DNA of 64,000 nucleotides from Lampris incognitus (GCF_029633865.1 NC_079211.1:7780415-7844414), one strand, 5' to 3'. Shown: positions 46,691 to 58,562, counted from the stretch's first letter. Made by a program: numbers and translations. Notes: generated by a model from the sequence alone, not told the origin.

Positions 46691-47250
46691 GTTGGTTGTA
46701 GTTCTCTTATTTCAAAGGGGAACGTTGGCACATATTACTAATGTCATTGATGATGGTGTGATAGGCTTTGCAGTACAGAGGGATGAAGGAGAATACAGAT
46801 GTGGTGCCCAGCATATGAACCTGTACACACACCAACTTGGCCCCATTATATCGCACTTTGGTTGTTTTATTCTAAAAAGTTGTAGGCCTGGTTGTTCTGG
46901 TTCAATGGCGAAATAGCGAAAACTCAAGACAAGTTTATTTATAGAGAACATTTAGAGAACATAGCTAATGTTGACAAAAGTGCTGTACAACATACCATTA
47001 AAAAAGTGGACACAACACGAGACAACAATAAGAGCCAATGAACGTAACGATGTGCTGTAATAAGCACAATACTACAAATGACAAAGAGCAACTCGGATCA
47101 TGCAAAGAAATACAGACGGTCTTTTAAGCAGGATTCAAAACTTGCTGGAGAATGTTGGGGGGCCCCAGTTTGTTTCCAGCTCAGGGAACAAATGATAAGA
47201 ATATTTGCATCCATAATTTTTGCAGTCATTTGGTGCGTTTTGTTTTACAG
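46691..47250. other. afg2a intron 1; LINE-tail-like segment, no gene
   Basis: At about 46930-46990 TTTATTTATAGAG...AAAGTGCTGTACAA resembles reversed 3' ends of fish LINEs. The exon 2 acceptor TTTTACAG ends at 47250. Confidence 0.5.
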
Positions 47251-47375
47251 CTGACGACAGAACGCCCTGGAGAAGCAGATCGTCTCTCGCCCAGATGAGC
47301 CTCAAGTCGATGAAGGCAGCCAACTTGTGCATAGGGCGGCCGGTCCTCTTGACGAGCACCACAGGACGGCAACAA
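47251..47375 (+). CDS. afg2a: afg2a coding exon 2
   Basis: 125 nt, acceptor TTTTACAG, donor CAA|GTATGT (phase 0). Encodes QMSLKSMKAANLCIGRPVLL and TSTTGRQQ, the start of the CDC48-like N-domain. Confidence 0.95.
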
Positions 47376-48107
47376 GTATGTCAACCAGACTTTGTCACTG
47401 ACGTATTGTGAGGATTGTTATTCCAGAGGTTTACCTTACAGGGGAAAAAAAACTCCTATTCAATTGTATCATTAAAGGAATATAGTAACAGCACTAACAC
47501 CATCACCGTTACGATCCTCCTTTTTTGATTAATTATAATTTCAGTTTATGAATTAAAGTTTATTCTGCTGTTGCTCCCTTTCTTAGATATTCTGGATAGG
47601 AGCATCAGCTAAATGTCCTAAATGTTACATGTAACATAAATGTAATTACAGATTCTACTCTAGAGGATGTGGGTGATAAAAGATTCTCAAAGCTGACTGT
47701 ATGTTCTCCTCTGAGCCTCTGCCTATACTGAAGTACTTCCTATTTATTACTGTACCAGCCAGTCTCTCTGTCGTGATACTTGATTGAAGTATGGCCTTCC
47801 TTCATAGGAAAGTCAGACCCGAGAGGAAAAGAACTGCCTCTGGTTGATAGTGACATATTGCATTTACTCAAATAAAATGCCATTAGGACAGGAATGTAAT
47901 CTACCCCAAGGAGATGCTAAAAGAGGCTTACTGAGAGCGAAGGTGAGCAGGGGCGGTCATATGACCTTGAATTGACCATGAGAACGAGTCTTCTGGCAAC
48001 TCAGCTGGGGTGTTTCTTCGTCCCATTAGTGAGAGTTACCCACTTTAGAAATAATGTAAATAGCAACATGACTGAAACACAAAAACGCATTTGTGTTCGC
48101 CTATTGA
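47376..48107. other. afg2a intron 2, no gene recognised
   Basis: AT-rich, nothing recognised. Confidence 0.4.
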
Positions 48108-50160
48108 TTCTTCTTCCTCTTTCAGCTGCTCCCGTTAGGGGTCACCACAGCAGATCATCCATTTCCATCTCTTCCTGTCTTCTGCATCTTCCGGTGTTAC
48201 ACCAACCAAATGCATGTCCTCTCTCACCACATCCATAAACCTCCTGTTTGGCCTTTCTCTTTTCCTCTCCCCTGGCAGCTCCATATTTAGCATCCTTCTC
48301 CCAATATACCCAGCGTCTCTCCTCCACACATGTCCAAACCATCTCAAGCTCGCCTCTGGTGCTTTGTCTCTAAACCGCCCAACGTGAGCTGTCCCTCTTG
48401 TTCCTAGTCTTTTCCATTTTCGTCACTCCCAGTGGAAATCTTAGCATCTTCAAGTCTGCCACCTCCAACTCCGCTTCCTGTCTTTTTATCAGTGCCACTG
48501 TCTCCAAACCATACAACATAGCTGGTCTCACAACCATCTTGTAAACCTTCCCTTTAACTCTTGCTGGTACCCTTCTGTCGCAAATCACTCCTGACACTCT
48601 TCTCCACCCACTCCACCCTGCCTGTACTCTCTTCTTCACCTCTCTTCTGCACTCCCCGTTACTTTGGACAGTTGACCCGAAGTATATCAATTCATCCACC
48701 TTTGTCACCTCTACTCCTTGCATCCTCACCGTTCAGCTGTTCTGTCTCTCCTTCACACATAGGTATTCTGTCTTGCTCCTACTGACTTTCATTCCTCTTC
48801 TCTCCAGTGCATACCTCCACCTCTCCAGGCTCTCCTCAAGCTAGCATCCCACACTCGCTACAGATCTCAATGTCATCCGCGAACATCGGAGTCCACGGAG
48901 ACTCCAGTCTGATCTTGTCCGTTAGCCTGTCCATCACCATTGCAAACAAGAAAGGGCTCAGAGCCGATGCTTGATGTAATCCCACCTCCACCTTGAACCC
49001 ATCTGTCATTCCTACCGCACACCTCACCACTGCCACACTGCCCTCATACATGCCCTGCACCACTCCTACATACTTCTCTGCCACTCCCGACTTCCTCATA
49101 CAATACCACACCTCCTCTCTCGGCACCCTGCCATATGCTTTCTCTAAATCCACAAAGACACAATGTAACTCCTTCTGGCCTTCTCTATACTTCTCCATCA
49201 ACATTCTCAAAGCAAACATCACATCTGTGGTGCTCTTTCCTGGCATGAAACAATACTGCTGCTCGCTGATTATCACCTCTCCTCTTAACCTAGCTTCTAT
49301 TACTCTTTCCCAAATCTTCATGCTGTGGCTGACCAACTTTATACCTCTGTAGTTGCTGCAGTTCTGCACATCACCCTTGTTCTTGAAACTTGGTACCAGT
49401 ATGCTTCTTCTCCACTCCTCAGGCATCCTTTCACTTTCCAGGATTGTGTTAAACAATCTAGTTAAAAACACCACTGCCATCTCTCCTAAACATCTCCATG
49501 CCTCCACAGGTACGTCATCAGGACCAACTGACTTTGTACTCTCCATCCTCTTCATAGTTGCCCCCACTTCCTCCTTGCTAATCCACTGCACTTCCTGATC
49601 CACTGCACTTCCTGTATCATCCAACCTTCTCGCTCTCTCATTTTCGTCATTCATCAGTTCCTCAAAGTACTCCTTCCACCTTCTCAAGGGTTTGTCCTTG
49701 CTTGTCAGCACATTTCCATCTCTATCGCTCATCACCTAACCTGCTGCACGTCCTTCGCAGCTCAGTCCCTCTGTCAAGCCAATCGGTATAAGTCCTTTTT
49801 TCCTTTCTTAGTGTCCAACTTCACATACAACTCACCATACGCCTTTTCTTTTGCCTTCGCCACTTCTCTCTTTGCCTTATGCCTTATGCCGCATCTCCTT
49901 GTACTCCTGTTTACATTCTTCTTCACCTCTCTGGCTATCCTACTTCTTCTTCACCAGCCTCTTCCTCCGTATACTTTCCTGTACTTCCTCATTCCACCAC
50001 CAAGCCTCCTTGTCTTCCTTCCTCTGTCCAGATGACACACCAAGTACCTTCCTAGCTGTCTCCCTCACTATCTGTAGTACTTGCCCAGCCATACAGCAAC
50101 TCTTAAATCCTACCCAGTGCCTGTCTTAACTCCTCCCGAAACTCCACACAACAGTCTTCC
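48108..50160 (-). mobile_element. LINE type C, 5'-truncated, nearly full RT
   Basis: The minus frame at 49735-48836 (299 codons) shows VQNCSNYRGIKLVSHSMKIW, FMPGKSTTDVMFALRMLM, VFVDLEKAYGRVPREEVWY, ALSPFLFAMVMDRL and MFADDIEI. The QG of the usual RT motif 5 is degenerate (HQA). The frame breaks near 48836 and continues at 48729-48135 with the C-terminal region. The region 49740-50160 is the RT-endonuclease linker. The 3' end at 48108 reads CCGTTAGGGGTCACC on plus. Confidence 0.87.
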
Positions 50161-50831
50161 TTCTTCAAATTCCACCATTACTAAAGTAATGTCCGAGGTC
50201 GGCAGCTGATATGGAATGTGGTGAGGGACTTACTGCTCCTCAGGATTCCTGCTCGCTCTTTAATTTATTTGCATTTCTCTTCAACACATACGTGGCTGCT
50301 AATTCAGCCCTTTACCCGTCAGTAGCTGGACTGCTGAAAGACTCTTTTCAACTTTCAGTTAGATAAAAACTGACTGAACTCTTTGTGCCTGCTCTCCTTT
50401 GAAAAAGAGCTAACTGAATTGTTGGGCTATAATGAAATAATTTCAGTGTTCAACGCCAAGCCCCGTCGTCACCTGCTGTAATCATCAAAAGTAAGCTAAG
50501 TTACAATTTCATATGCAAGATTGAGATGGTTTGGACATGTGTGGAGGAGAGATGCTGGGTATATTGGGAGAGGGATGCTGAATATGGAGCTGCCAGGGAA
50601 GAGGAAAAGAGGAAGGGCAAAGAGGAGGTTTATGGATGTGGTGAGAGAGGACATGCAGGTGGCTGGTGTGACAGAGGAAGATGCAGAGGACAGGAAGAGA
50701 TGGAAATGGATGATCAGTTGTGGCGACCCCTAACGGGAGCAGCTGAAAGTAGTAGTAGTCTATTGCCTATTTCAATATATATAGTTTTTGTTGGGTGTAC
50801 AATTGGATTTTACGCTGTGTTGATGCACCTG

Positions 50832-50863
<32 letters not shown>

Positions 50864-50930
50864 ATATGTGGCCGCCGTGCCAGGCTATGTGGCGCTGTTA
50901 ATGTTCGTCTTGGTGCCTGTAACATTATCT
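50161..50930 (+). repeat. Family D repeat interrupted by a short LINE type C 3' end
   Basis: 50320-50510 and 50770-50830 match the reverse complement of 22021-22414. Between them, 50516-50762 is the last 240 bp of LINE type C (LRRFGHVWRR-type frame, ending TAACGGGAGCAGCTGAAAG and AGT repeats), so the LINE inserted into the older family D copy. A (TG)n tract follows at about 50835-50861. Confidence 0.7.
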
Positions 50931-51132
50931 CTGATGATGTATAAGGCTTGTATGATTAAACTGTGGTGCATTCAGGCAAGTATAGTGGTAATGGCCTATT
51001 TTGGTCAACATATGTGTTTTGGAACCTGGTCTTGGATGGGCACCAGACTTTCTCTACACCCACCCACACTGTGATTTCTGTCTACGGTACAGGTGTGTGG
51101 GCGTTTTTGTTACCTTTTGAACACCTTTTTTA

Positions 51133-51503
51133 AATTTTTTATATACTTTATTAATCACCATGGGGAAATTCTTCTATGCATTTAACCCATCCTAGTTGTG
51201 TAGCTAGGAGTAGTGGGCACTCCCTGTGCAGCACCCAGGGACCAACTCCATTTCTTCTTTCCATTGCCTCGGTCAGGGGCACAGACAGGAGTATAACCCT
51301 AGCATGTATGTCTTTTTGATGATGAGAGGAAACCGGAGCACCCGGAGAAAACTCACAGCAGACACAGGGAGAACATGCAAACTCCACACAGAGGACAACC
51401 TGGGATGACCCCCCCCCCCCAAGGTTGGAAACCCCGGGGTTCAAACCCAGGGCCTTCTTGCTGTGAGGTGACATTGCTAACCACTGGACCAACGTGCTGG
51501 CCA
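51133..51503 (-). mobile_element. SINE-B copy 6 (alternative tail)
   Basis: Minus copy. Tail end CTTTATTAATCACC on plus, head end with the reversed B box. Same subfamily as copies 2 and 3. Confidence 0.85.
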
Positions 51504-51722
51504 ATATTTTTTATACCTTTTCCGGTATAAACTCTAACCTTGTTGGGATCAGTAGTCCTCATGGGGACCAAAGCCTGGTCCTAGTGAGGCAAAACATACT
51601 TTCTGACGTCCCAGTTAAGGTTATGGTTAGGCATGAATTGGTTATTGTTAAGGTTATGCTGTCCATAATGAATGGAATGGTCAGTGCAATGTCCTAATTA
51701 GGATAGCTGATTGCTGCTCAAA

Positions 51723-51808
<86 letters not shown>
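51504..51808. repeat. Dispersed-repeat-like segment and long (TG)n tract
   Basis: 51530-51700 (GTCCTCATGGGGACC, GTTAAGGTTATGGTTAGG) resembles a common fish repeat of uncertain class. It is followed by an uninterrupted (TG)n of about 82 bp at 51727-51808. Confidence 0.7.
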
Positions 51809-51809
<1 letters not shown>

Positions 51810-52399
51810 CCTGCTGGTGACAAACCTTTCACTTGCTCTTAAAATAGCTCTTTATTAGTGTTACAGTAGCCTATAGTATTCATTCATTATGCTTTATAAG
51901 TGGTGGTATTTATAAGTGGTGGTATTAAGGGCTGATGTGTTTGTATGTGCATCGATGGGGCAGGGGTGGTGGAGTATCCGCAGGCTGGCCTGGGTAAAAA
52001 AAAGTCCAGGGCCATTTTTTTTGTCCCAGTCTGTCCCTGTTATAAAGTGCTGTTCCTGTGTAAACCTCGGAAATGGCAACTTGTAAACCTCAATTTCCCA
52101 CAATAGACAAGAGATTTATTTGAAAGAACAAATCAGGTGTGGCGAACTTATCTTATTGACAACACATCAAGTCTTAATGTAAGGTTCCCGTGGCATCATG
52201 TATGCATTAAAATAGGGTGTGACGTTCACACTAAATTTAATGACATTTAATGAGAAATTTTCCGGCACAGAATACAAAGCCTCTACACCAGACTCGACAA
52301 ATCAAAACAAATGACCATACAAAAAAGAACGACAATATAGTTATTATTAAAATCACAATAATCACATAAATACAGTAGGCTCTCAAATACATTAGTCTC
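51809..52399. other. afg2a intron 2, nothing recognised
   Basis: AT-rich sequence without a recognised element. Confidence 0.4.
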
Positions 52400-52640
52400 A
52401 CAATACTGTAGTGAATTCGGGGGGCAACCACAGGAACCTCCGCAGCCGGGACGCGAACCCGTATCTCTAACCGCTCGACTAAAACGCTCCGAAGAGACTT
52501 CTGAGGATCTGCGCACTTCCGGATTCCGCCGCTGCCAGTAATGTAACCGATTATTTTCTTGCCCGGTGCGGGATTCGATACGGGGTGTACTGCACCACAA
52601 GGCGGCATCGCTAACCGCTTGGCTAAAGGGTCAGACCCGT
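52400..52640 (-). repeat. Two tandem tRNA-like modules (possible dimeric SINE)
   Basis: On the minus strand the first module (about 52628-52560) has TAGCCAAGCGG (A-box match) and GTATCGAATCC (B-box-like). The second (about 52500-52435) has TAGTCGAGCGG and GGTTCGCGTCC. In the second, the A-B spacing is too short for a tRNA cloverleaf. Function and family unknown. Confidence 0.5.
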
Positions 52641-53509
52641 TAGCTAGGGGGCTAACGTGTCTTATTAGTAGTTTACACGGACAATAACCACAACTCGACT
52701 TTCTAATTGTATAAAAAGTCCGTTGTTGACCAAAATTCGTCTAATTTATTTGTAAAGGAACGCTAATGTTGAAACTTGTTAGCTTTGAACTTTGTCCACT
52801 TTCGCCACCGGCACGTGAGCTACGTCTTTTCAAAGTCGACCGTAACGGCTCCTCGGGCCAAACGCTGTCGCCTGCTGTGACGTCATCACCCTCGGACCAA
52901 TCGTGTGCGTTGAAAAACTATTCTAACGGTGGGGAGGGGGAAGCCTCTCACGGTAGGTGTCTCTCTAACTGCCTCACCAAAAACCAAAACGAACAAAGGG
53001 GGTTGGAATGTTGGTGGTAATTACTGGTAAGTCGTGTTTTAAAAAGAGGACCGGAGTAGAAACAAAATATGAAAGCGCTTCGTCAAAATGTCCGCCTTGG
53101 TCGGTCTACTGGAACGACGACCAAAGCCGCCGTTTTGACGGTTTTGGATTTTCAAAGTTCAATAACTTTGTGCGTGTGTGTGTGTGTGGGGGGGGGAGGG
53201 GGCTACAGACCTGCCGCTCCCTGAACGCGCCTAAAAATTTCATATATTTGAATGAAAATGAGTTTTAGATCGGTTGCACCAAAAAAAAGTTTAGTTACCT
53301 GAAACGACCGAGAGCGGTCAAAAAGACGGCTCGTCATTTGCGCGTCGCGTCACTACGTCACGTGTGTTGGGCGCGTCATTTCCTTCGTGAGGTTCGTCGC
53401 TCTGTCCTAGAAACACGCTAGCGTCCTCCAGTGCAGAGAAATGGTCTAAACTCGATTTCTGATTATTTACATGGCCGGGTACAGACGCCGGTACAGACGC
53501 ACCGTGACT
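52641..53509. other. afg2a intron 2, no gene recognised
   Basis: An open stretch at 52766-53020 does not resemble a known protein. Short GT/G tracts near 53170. Nothing else recognised. Confidence 0.4.
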
Positions 53510-53606
53510 CCCACCGGGGCGGTGCAGTAGTTACAGGCGTTGGACAGCTGGGATGGGCTCCAGCATCCCCGCCACCCTGACAGCAGGATAAGCGGGTTGG
53601 ATAATG
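53510..53606 (+). mobile_element. SINE-B fragment split by a hAT element
   Basis: Contains the head start (GGGGCGGTGCAGT) joined to the 3' body (GGCTCCAGCATCCCCGCC, GATAAGCGG). The tail GGATGGATGG resumes at 54573 after the hAT insertion. Confidence 0.8.
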
Positions 53607-54564
53607 CAGTGGTTCTCCACCTTTTTGGGGTCCTGGACCCCCTGCGTATTTTTGATCTACCCTGAGGACCCCTCCACCTGATCTTGGGGGAGGGGGGTTG
53701 CAATTTGATAGAAACAGTAGAAACTGCATTTTAAATTGCATTATAGCATTTATTCACTCTTTGGGGCAAAAATAAGAGCTTTCAGTTGTAACTTAGATAT
53801 AGTTAACAAAACAGAATTCTTATGCAGTAACTTTCAGATATATGTAACAAAACAGAATATGTATTCAGTAACTTTCAGATATATGTAACAAAACAGAATA
53901 TGTATTCAGTAACTTTCAGATATATGTAACAAAACAGAATTCTTATGCAGTAACTTTCAGATATATGTAACAAAACAGAATATGTATTCAGTAACTTTCA
54001 GATATATGTAACAAAACAGAATATGTATTCAGTAACTTTCAGATATATGTAACAAAACAGAATATGTATTCAGTAACTTTCAGATATATGTAACAAAACA
54101 GAAAATGTATTCAGTAACTTTCAGATATATGTAACAAAACAGAATATGTATTCAGTAACTTTCAGATATATGTAACAAAACAGAATACGTATTCAGTAAC
54201 TTTCAGATATATGTAACAAAACGGAATATGTATTCAGTAACTTTCAGATATATGAAACAAAACAGAATATGTATGCAGTAACTTTCAGATATATGTAACA
54301 ACAGGATTTTTTATGCAGTAACTTTTAACAATGCAAACGGGAGCGAGATCTCTTATTAAAATACAATAAATTACACTTGTGAAACAGATGTAATTAGAGA
54401 AAAAAGTCCTGTTACCCTTTATAGTTTAGGTAGATAAAGGTCTCAGTCACATTTGAGTAAAATAATCCTATTTCTATAAATGTCATAGGATCTTTTTTTT
54501 AAAGATATTTTATTTTCACGGACCCCTTGCAATTACACCACGGACCCCCGGTTGAGAATCACTG
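53607..54564. mobile_element. Non-autonomous hAT element with 41-bp satellite (copy 2)
   Basis: Target-site duplication GGATAATG (53599-53606) / GGATAACG (54565-54572). Termini CAGTGGTTCTCCACC and CAGTGATTCTCAACC. Holds about 12 copies of the same 41-bp unit as the element at 43516, in opposite orientation. Non-coding. Confidence 0.93.
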
Positions 54565-54776
54565 GGATAACGGATGGATGGACGGACGGCGGCCATTTTA
54601 AATTGTTTGGAAAAATAGTTTTACAGTTGTTAAAATGCTCATTTTGGTGTCAGTCGTTTGCTAACAGACATACTAACACATGCAGTGCGTTAATATCCCA
54701 GTTGCGTATTTATCTTGACAGAATATAGAGTTTGAAAACCGGCCGTCATTTTTACCGCCCATGGTCGTTTTCGGTA

Positions 54777-55118
54777 CAGTGGCGCCCCCAGAAATGTTTC
54801 ATAGGGGGGGCAAATGGGGCCACTGAAAATCTTGGGGTGGCACACCAAAACCAAAAGCCATGACTGAATTTCAGGAATTCTATGATGCTGTTGTAGTATA
54901 CTGTATAGCCTAGTGGAAAACTGTCAATATGAGAGTTAAGAAAAATATACATTATTGATTTAAATGAACAGCACCTAATGTAAAATATCAGATAGAAGCA
55001 TATTGTGCATAATCAGAAGCATATTCTGCATATGCGACTCGTGGCTGGGGGGGGGCAGCGGGGGGCCAGGGATAGTATCAGGGTGGCCAGGGGTGGCCAG
55101 CCCTTGGGGGCGCCACTG
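54777..55118. mobile_element. 342-bp hAT MITE with perfect target-site duplication
   Basis: TTTCGGTA at 54769-54776 and 55119-55126 is a perfect 8-bp duplication. Terminal inverted repeats are CAGTGGCGCCCCCA. Non-coding. The perfect flanks suggest a recent insertion. Confidence 0.95.
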
Positions 55119-55126
55119 TTTCGGTA

Positions 55127-55526
55127 TGATTGAAATCCCGGTCGTTCTGGCGTGGAGTGGACTGCTGGCCGGCGCTTATCAGAAAAGGGTCAAAACGGTG
55201 ACATGAAGCGGTGGCGTTATAGCCGGGTTTTCTAATCGTTCTGCCATTTCAACTGTCGATTCAAGAACCACTTTACAACCACTCAGGGGTAATAAGGCGT
55301 ACATTTTTAAGTTCTAGCTAAACCCTGCGGTGGAATTTATTAGCTAATCTGTATGGTGCAACCAGTTTATATTAAGTTATAGCAGCTTTGTGTTCAGATT
55401 AGGTTTAGCTAGTTTGAATTTACACATCTCTGCACCACCCTGAAGCCCTCTGTAACTGGTCTGTTAGTAGTTAACACCTTCTCATACTCATCTGTCTTTC
55501 TCCTGTTTGTGTGGCTCCATTACCAG
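55127..55526. other. afg2a intron 2 end
   Basis: Nothing recognised. The acceptor CCATTACCAG ends at 55526. Confidence 0.4.
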
Positions 55527-55684
55527 GTGTGTTTAGCCTGGCCTGTCGCCTCCTTCCCAGGGGCGAAAGTCGGCCTTCAGAAACCTGTTCTGAGCAACCT
55601 GAGGGTGAAGACGGGGCATGAAGTCATGATTCACCCCCTGATGGGTCCGGTCCTTCAGGCAGAGGAGGTGATCCTCTCCAGCAG
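55527..55684 (+). CDS. afg2a: afg2a coding exon 3
   Basis: 158 nt. Encodes VCLAWPVASFPGAKVGLQKP and LMGPVLQAEEVILSS, part of the N-domain barrel. Donor AGCAG|GTAATG, phase 2. It lies 8.2 kb from exon 2 because of LINE and hAT insertions. Confidence 0.95.
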
Positions 55685-55965
55685 GTAATGGAGTTTGTTA
55701 AATGCTTGTTTACTAAGAGAAAACAGCCATGAAAGTAATTGTCAGTGATCCACAGGACACACTGCATCATAATGTAATTTCATTTAGAGCTGCCTGCTGT
55801 GTAGAAATATTGTCATAGCATCTGTAGGTCAAGTGCCAAATCTCAACACAATAAAGCCCACATAATAATGGTTATGTTATCTTTTTATATTACTTTGTAC
55901 TTACCAAGGGTGTTTTATATGTATTTCATTTGAAATATTGAAAAGAAGTAATTATAGTAAATGTT

Positions 55966-55969
55966 TTAT

Positions 55970-56006
<37 letters not shown>

Positions 56007-57608
56007 GCTACTTTTGGTTTCTCCCGTTAGGGGTCGCCAGAGTGTATCATCCGTTTCTATCTCATCCTGTCCTCTGCATCTTCCTCTGTCATATCAGCCA
56101 CCTGCTTGTCCTCCCTCACCACATCCATAAACCTCCTCTTTGGCCAGTTCTTCTTTGCCAGCCCCTTTCTCTGTATACTTTGCTGCACTTCCTTTTTCCG
56201 CTGCCATGTCTCCTTGTCTTCCTTCTTCTGTCATAATGACATACCAAGTACCTTCCTAGCTGTATCCCTCACTATTTCTGCAGCGGTTGCCCAGCCATCC
56301 GGCAACTCTTTACTACCACCAAGTGCCTGTCTTAGCTCCTCCCTGAACTCCACACCTTCTTCAACTTCCTTCTTCCTTCAACTTCCTTCTTCAACTTCCA
56401 CCATTTAATACTTGGCTCTGCCTTCACTCTCCTTCTTCTTGATCTCCAAAGTCATCCTACAGACCATCATCCGATGTTGCCTAGCTCCATTTTCCCCTGT
56501 CACCACCTTGCAGTCTCCAGTCCCTTTCAGATCGCGCCTTCTACATAAGATATAGTTCACTCGGGAGCACCTTCCTCCACTCTTACACGTCACCCTGTGT
56601 TCCTCTCTCTTGAAATATGTATTCACCACAGCCATTTTCATCCTTTTTGCAAAATCCACCACTATCTGTCTTTCTATATTCCTCTCCTTGACACCTTACC
56701 TACCCATCACCTCATCACCGCTGTTCCCTTCACCAACATGCTCAAGAAGTCCACTCCAATCACAACTCTCTCCTCTTTGGGTACACTCTCCACTACTTCA
56801 TTCAGTTCACTCCAGAATTCTTCTTTCTATAACATATTTCTATATTTCTTTTCTTCTATAACACACCTAACTTGCGGGGCATATGCGCTGATAACACTCA
56901 TCATCACACCTGCGATTTCCAGCTTCATGCTCATCACTCTGTCTGACACTCTGTTCACCTTCAACACGCTCTTGACATACTCTTCCTTCAGAATCAACCC
57001 TACCCCATTTCTCCCCCCCTTCGCACCATGGTAGAAGTTTGAACTTACCTCCGATGCTCCTGGCCTTACTCCCCTTCCACCTGGTCTCTTGCACACACAG
57101 TACATCTGCCTTCCTTCTCTCCATCATATCAGCCAGCTCTCTCCCTTTACCAGTCATAGTGCCAACATTCAAAGTTCTGACTCTCACCTCCACACTCCTA
57201 CCCTTCCTCCTCTCCCGCTGCCTCTGGACATGCCTTCACCCTCTCCTTCTCCTCCGCCCAACAGTAGCGTAGTCTCATCAGCACCATGTTGGCCAACAGT
57301 ACCAGTGGCGGTTGTTGGTAACCCGGGTCTCGACCGATCCGGAAATCTGATTTATGATCCGCATATTTGATTTGGAGGCGGCACGGTGGCGCAGTGGTTA
57401 GCGTGGTCGCCTCACAGCAAGAAGGTCCTGGGTTCGAGCTCCGGGGTAGTCCAACCTTGGTGGGTCATCCCGGGTCGTTCTCTGTGTGGAGTTTGCATGT
57501 TCTCCCCATGTCTGCGTGGGTTTCCTCCGAGGGCTCCGGTTTCCTCCCACAGTCCAAAGACATGTAAGTCAGGTGAATTGGCCGTACTAAATTGTCCCTA
57601 GGAATGAA

Positions 57609-57650
<42 letters not shown>

Positions 57651-57895
57651 GGCCCTGTGATGGCCTGGCGGCTTGTCCAGGGTGTCTCCCTGCCTGTCGC
57701 ACAATGACTGCTGCAATAGGCTCCGGCATCCCCACGACCCTGAGTGCAGAATAAGCGGTTAAGATAATGGATAGATGGATATTTGATTTGGCAAAGGTTT
57801 TACGCCGGATGCCCTTCCTAACGCAACACTCCCTATTTATCTGGGCTTGGGACCGGCACTGAGAATGCACTGGCTTGTGCATCCTCAGTGGCTGA
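55966..57895 (-). mobile_element. LINE type C, internally deleted copy with endonuclease region
   Basis: The 3' end is at 55966 after a (CTA)n run on plus. The minus strand at 57193-56830 encodes the APE-type endonuclease start (LNVGTMTGKGRELADMMERR, VLCVQETRWKG) with a frame break, followed by linker sequence. The RT is missing. The 5' untranslated part (GGATGCCCTTCCTAACGC on plus) reaches about 57895 and is interrupted by SINE-B copy 7. Confidence 0.85.
57376..57782 (+). mobile_element. SINE-B copy 7, nested in the LINE
   Basis: Flanked by ATATTTGATTTGG (about 57363-57375 and 57779-57791), a 13-bp target-site duplication. Full-length with GT run at about 57609-57650. Confidence 0.93.
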
Positions 57896-58116
57896 GTTTG
57901 CAAAACCTCTTTTAAACCCTTTTAAATTACCACCAAACAGTTTTGACAGACTAGTTGTTTTGTTTAGTAAAAGTCGCCATCTTCTGGCAAGATGCTTGCA
58001 ACTGCAGTTCTATTCCACATAACTACTTAGTTATCAGTCTCAGAAAGTTATTTTCCACACAAAAAGAAACTAGTAAATTGTCATTGAAATTTAATCCACA
58101 TTTACTTTTATTTCAG

Positions 58117-58175
58117 GCAAAAAGATGAAACGCTTGAAACAGAGGAGTTTAAGAGCTTTTTTCTCCAGTCTCTTG
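58117..58175 (+). CDS. afg2a: afg2a coding exon 4
   Basis: 59 nt, acceptor TTTCAG, donor CTTG|GTGAGT. Encodes QKDETLETEEFKSFFLQSL, still within the N-domain region. This segment is poorly conserved, so the call rests on phase, splice sites and position. Confidence 0.9.
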
Positions 58176-58562
58176 GTGAGTCAGTTTTACTGTATGTTTA
58201 GCAGAGCTCTCAGTATTCACTGTAAATCACACAGCATTACAGACTTTCACATTTGTGTGTTTATTAATGTGTCTTTGGATCTGTTATGCTTTTACCCTAT
58301 ATGAATTGTATGCGCTGTGATATTTCCCATGTCCTGTATGTTCTGCACTGTCATGTTCTTTCTTAAAGAAGTGTATTAAGTAAATCTGTTGCTCTATGAG
58401 TGGTCAATATGCCCATGTACCTATGTCATTAAAAGATATCCTTGTACATTCATTTTACTTTTTCAGTCAAGTGATTTGGAGTCTTAATTGAGAGAGCTTA
58501 AGTTTAGATACCATTTTATTTTGAACTCTCTGTCTCTCTTCTCTCTCTCTCCCTCCCTCCAG

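Noticed and set aside
48836-49735. 299-codon minus-strand frame as a host gene
   Set aside because: It is a non-LTR reverse transcriptase fragment with related copies at 45783 and 50516.
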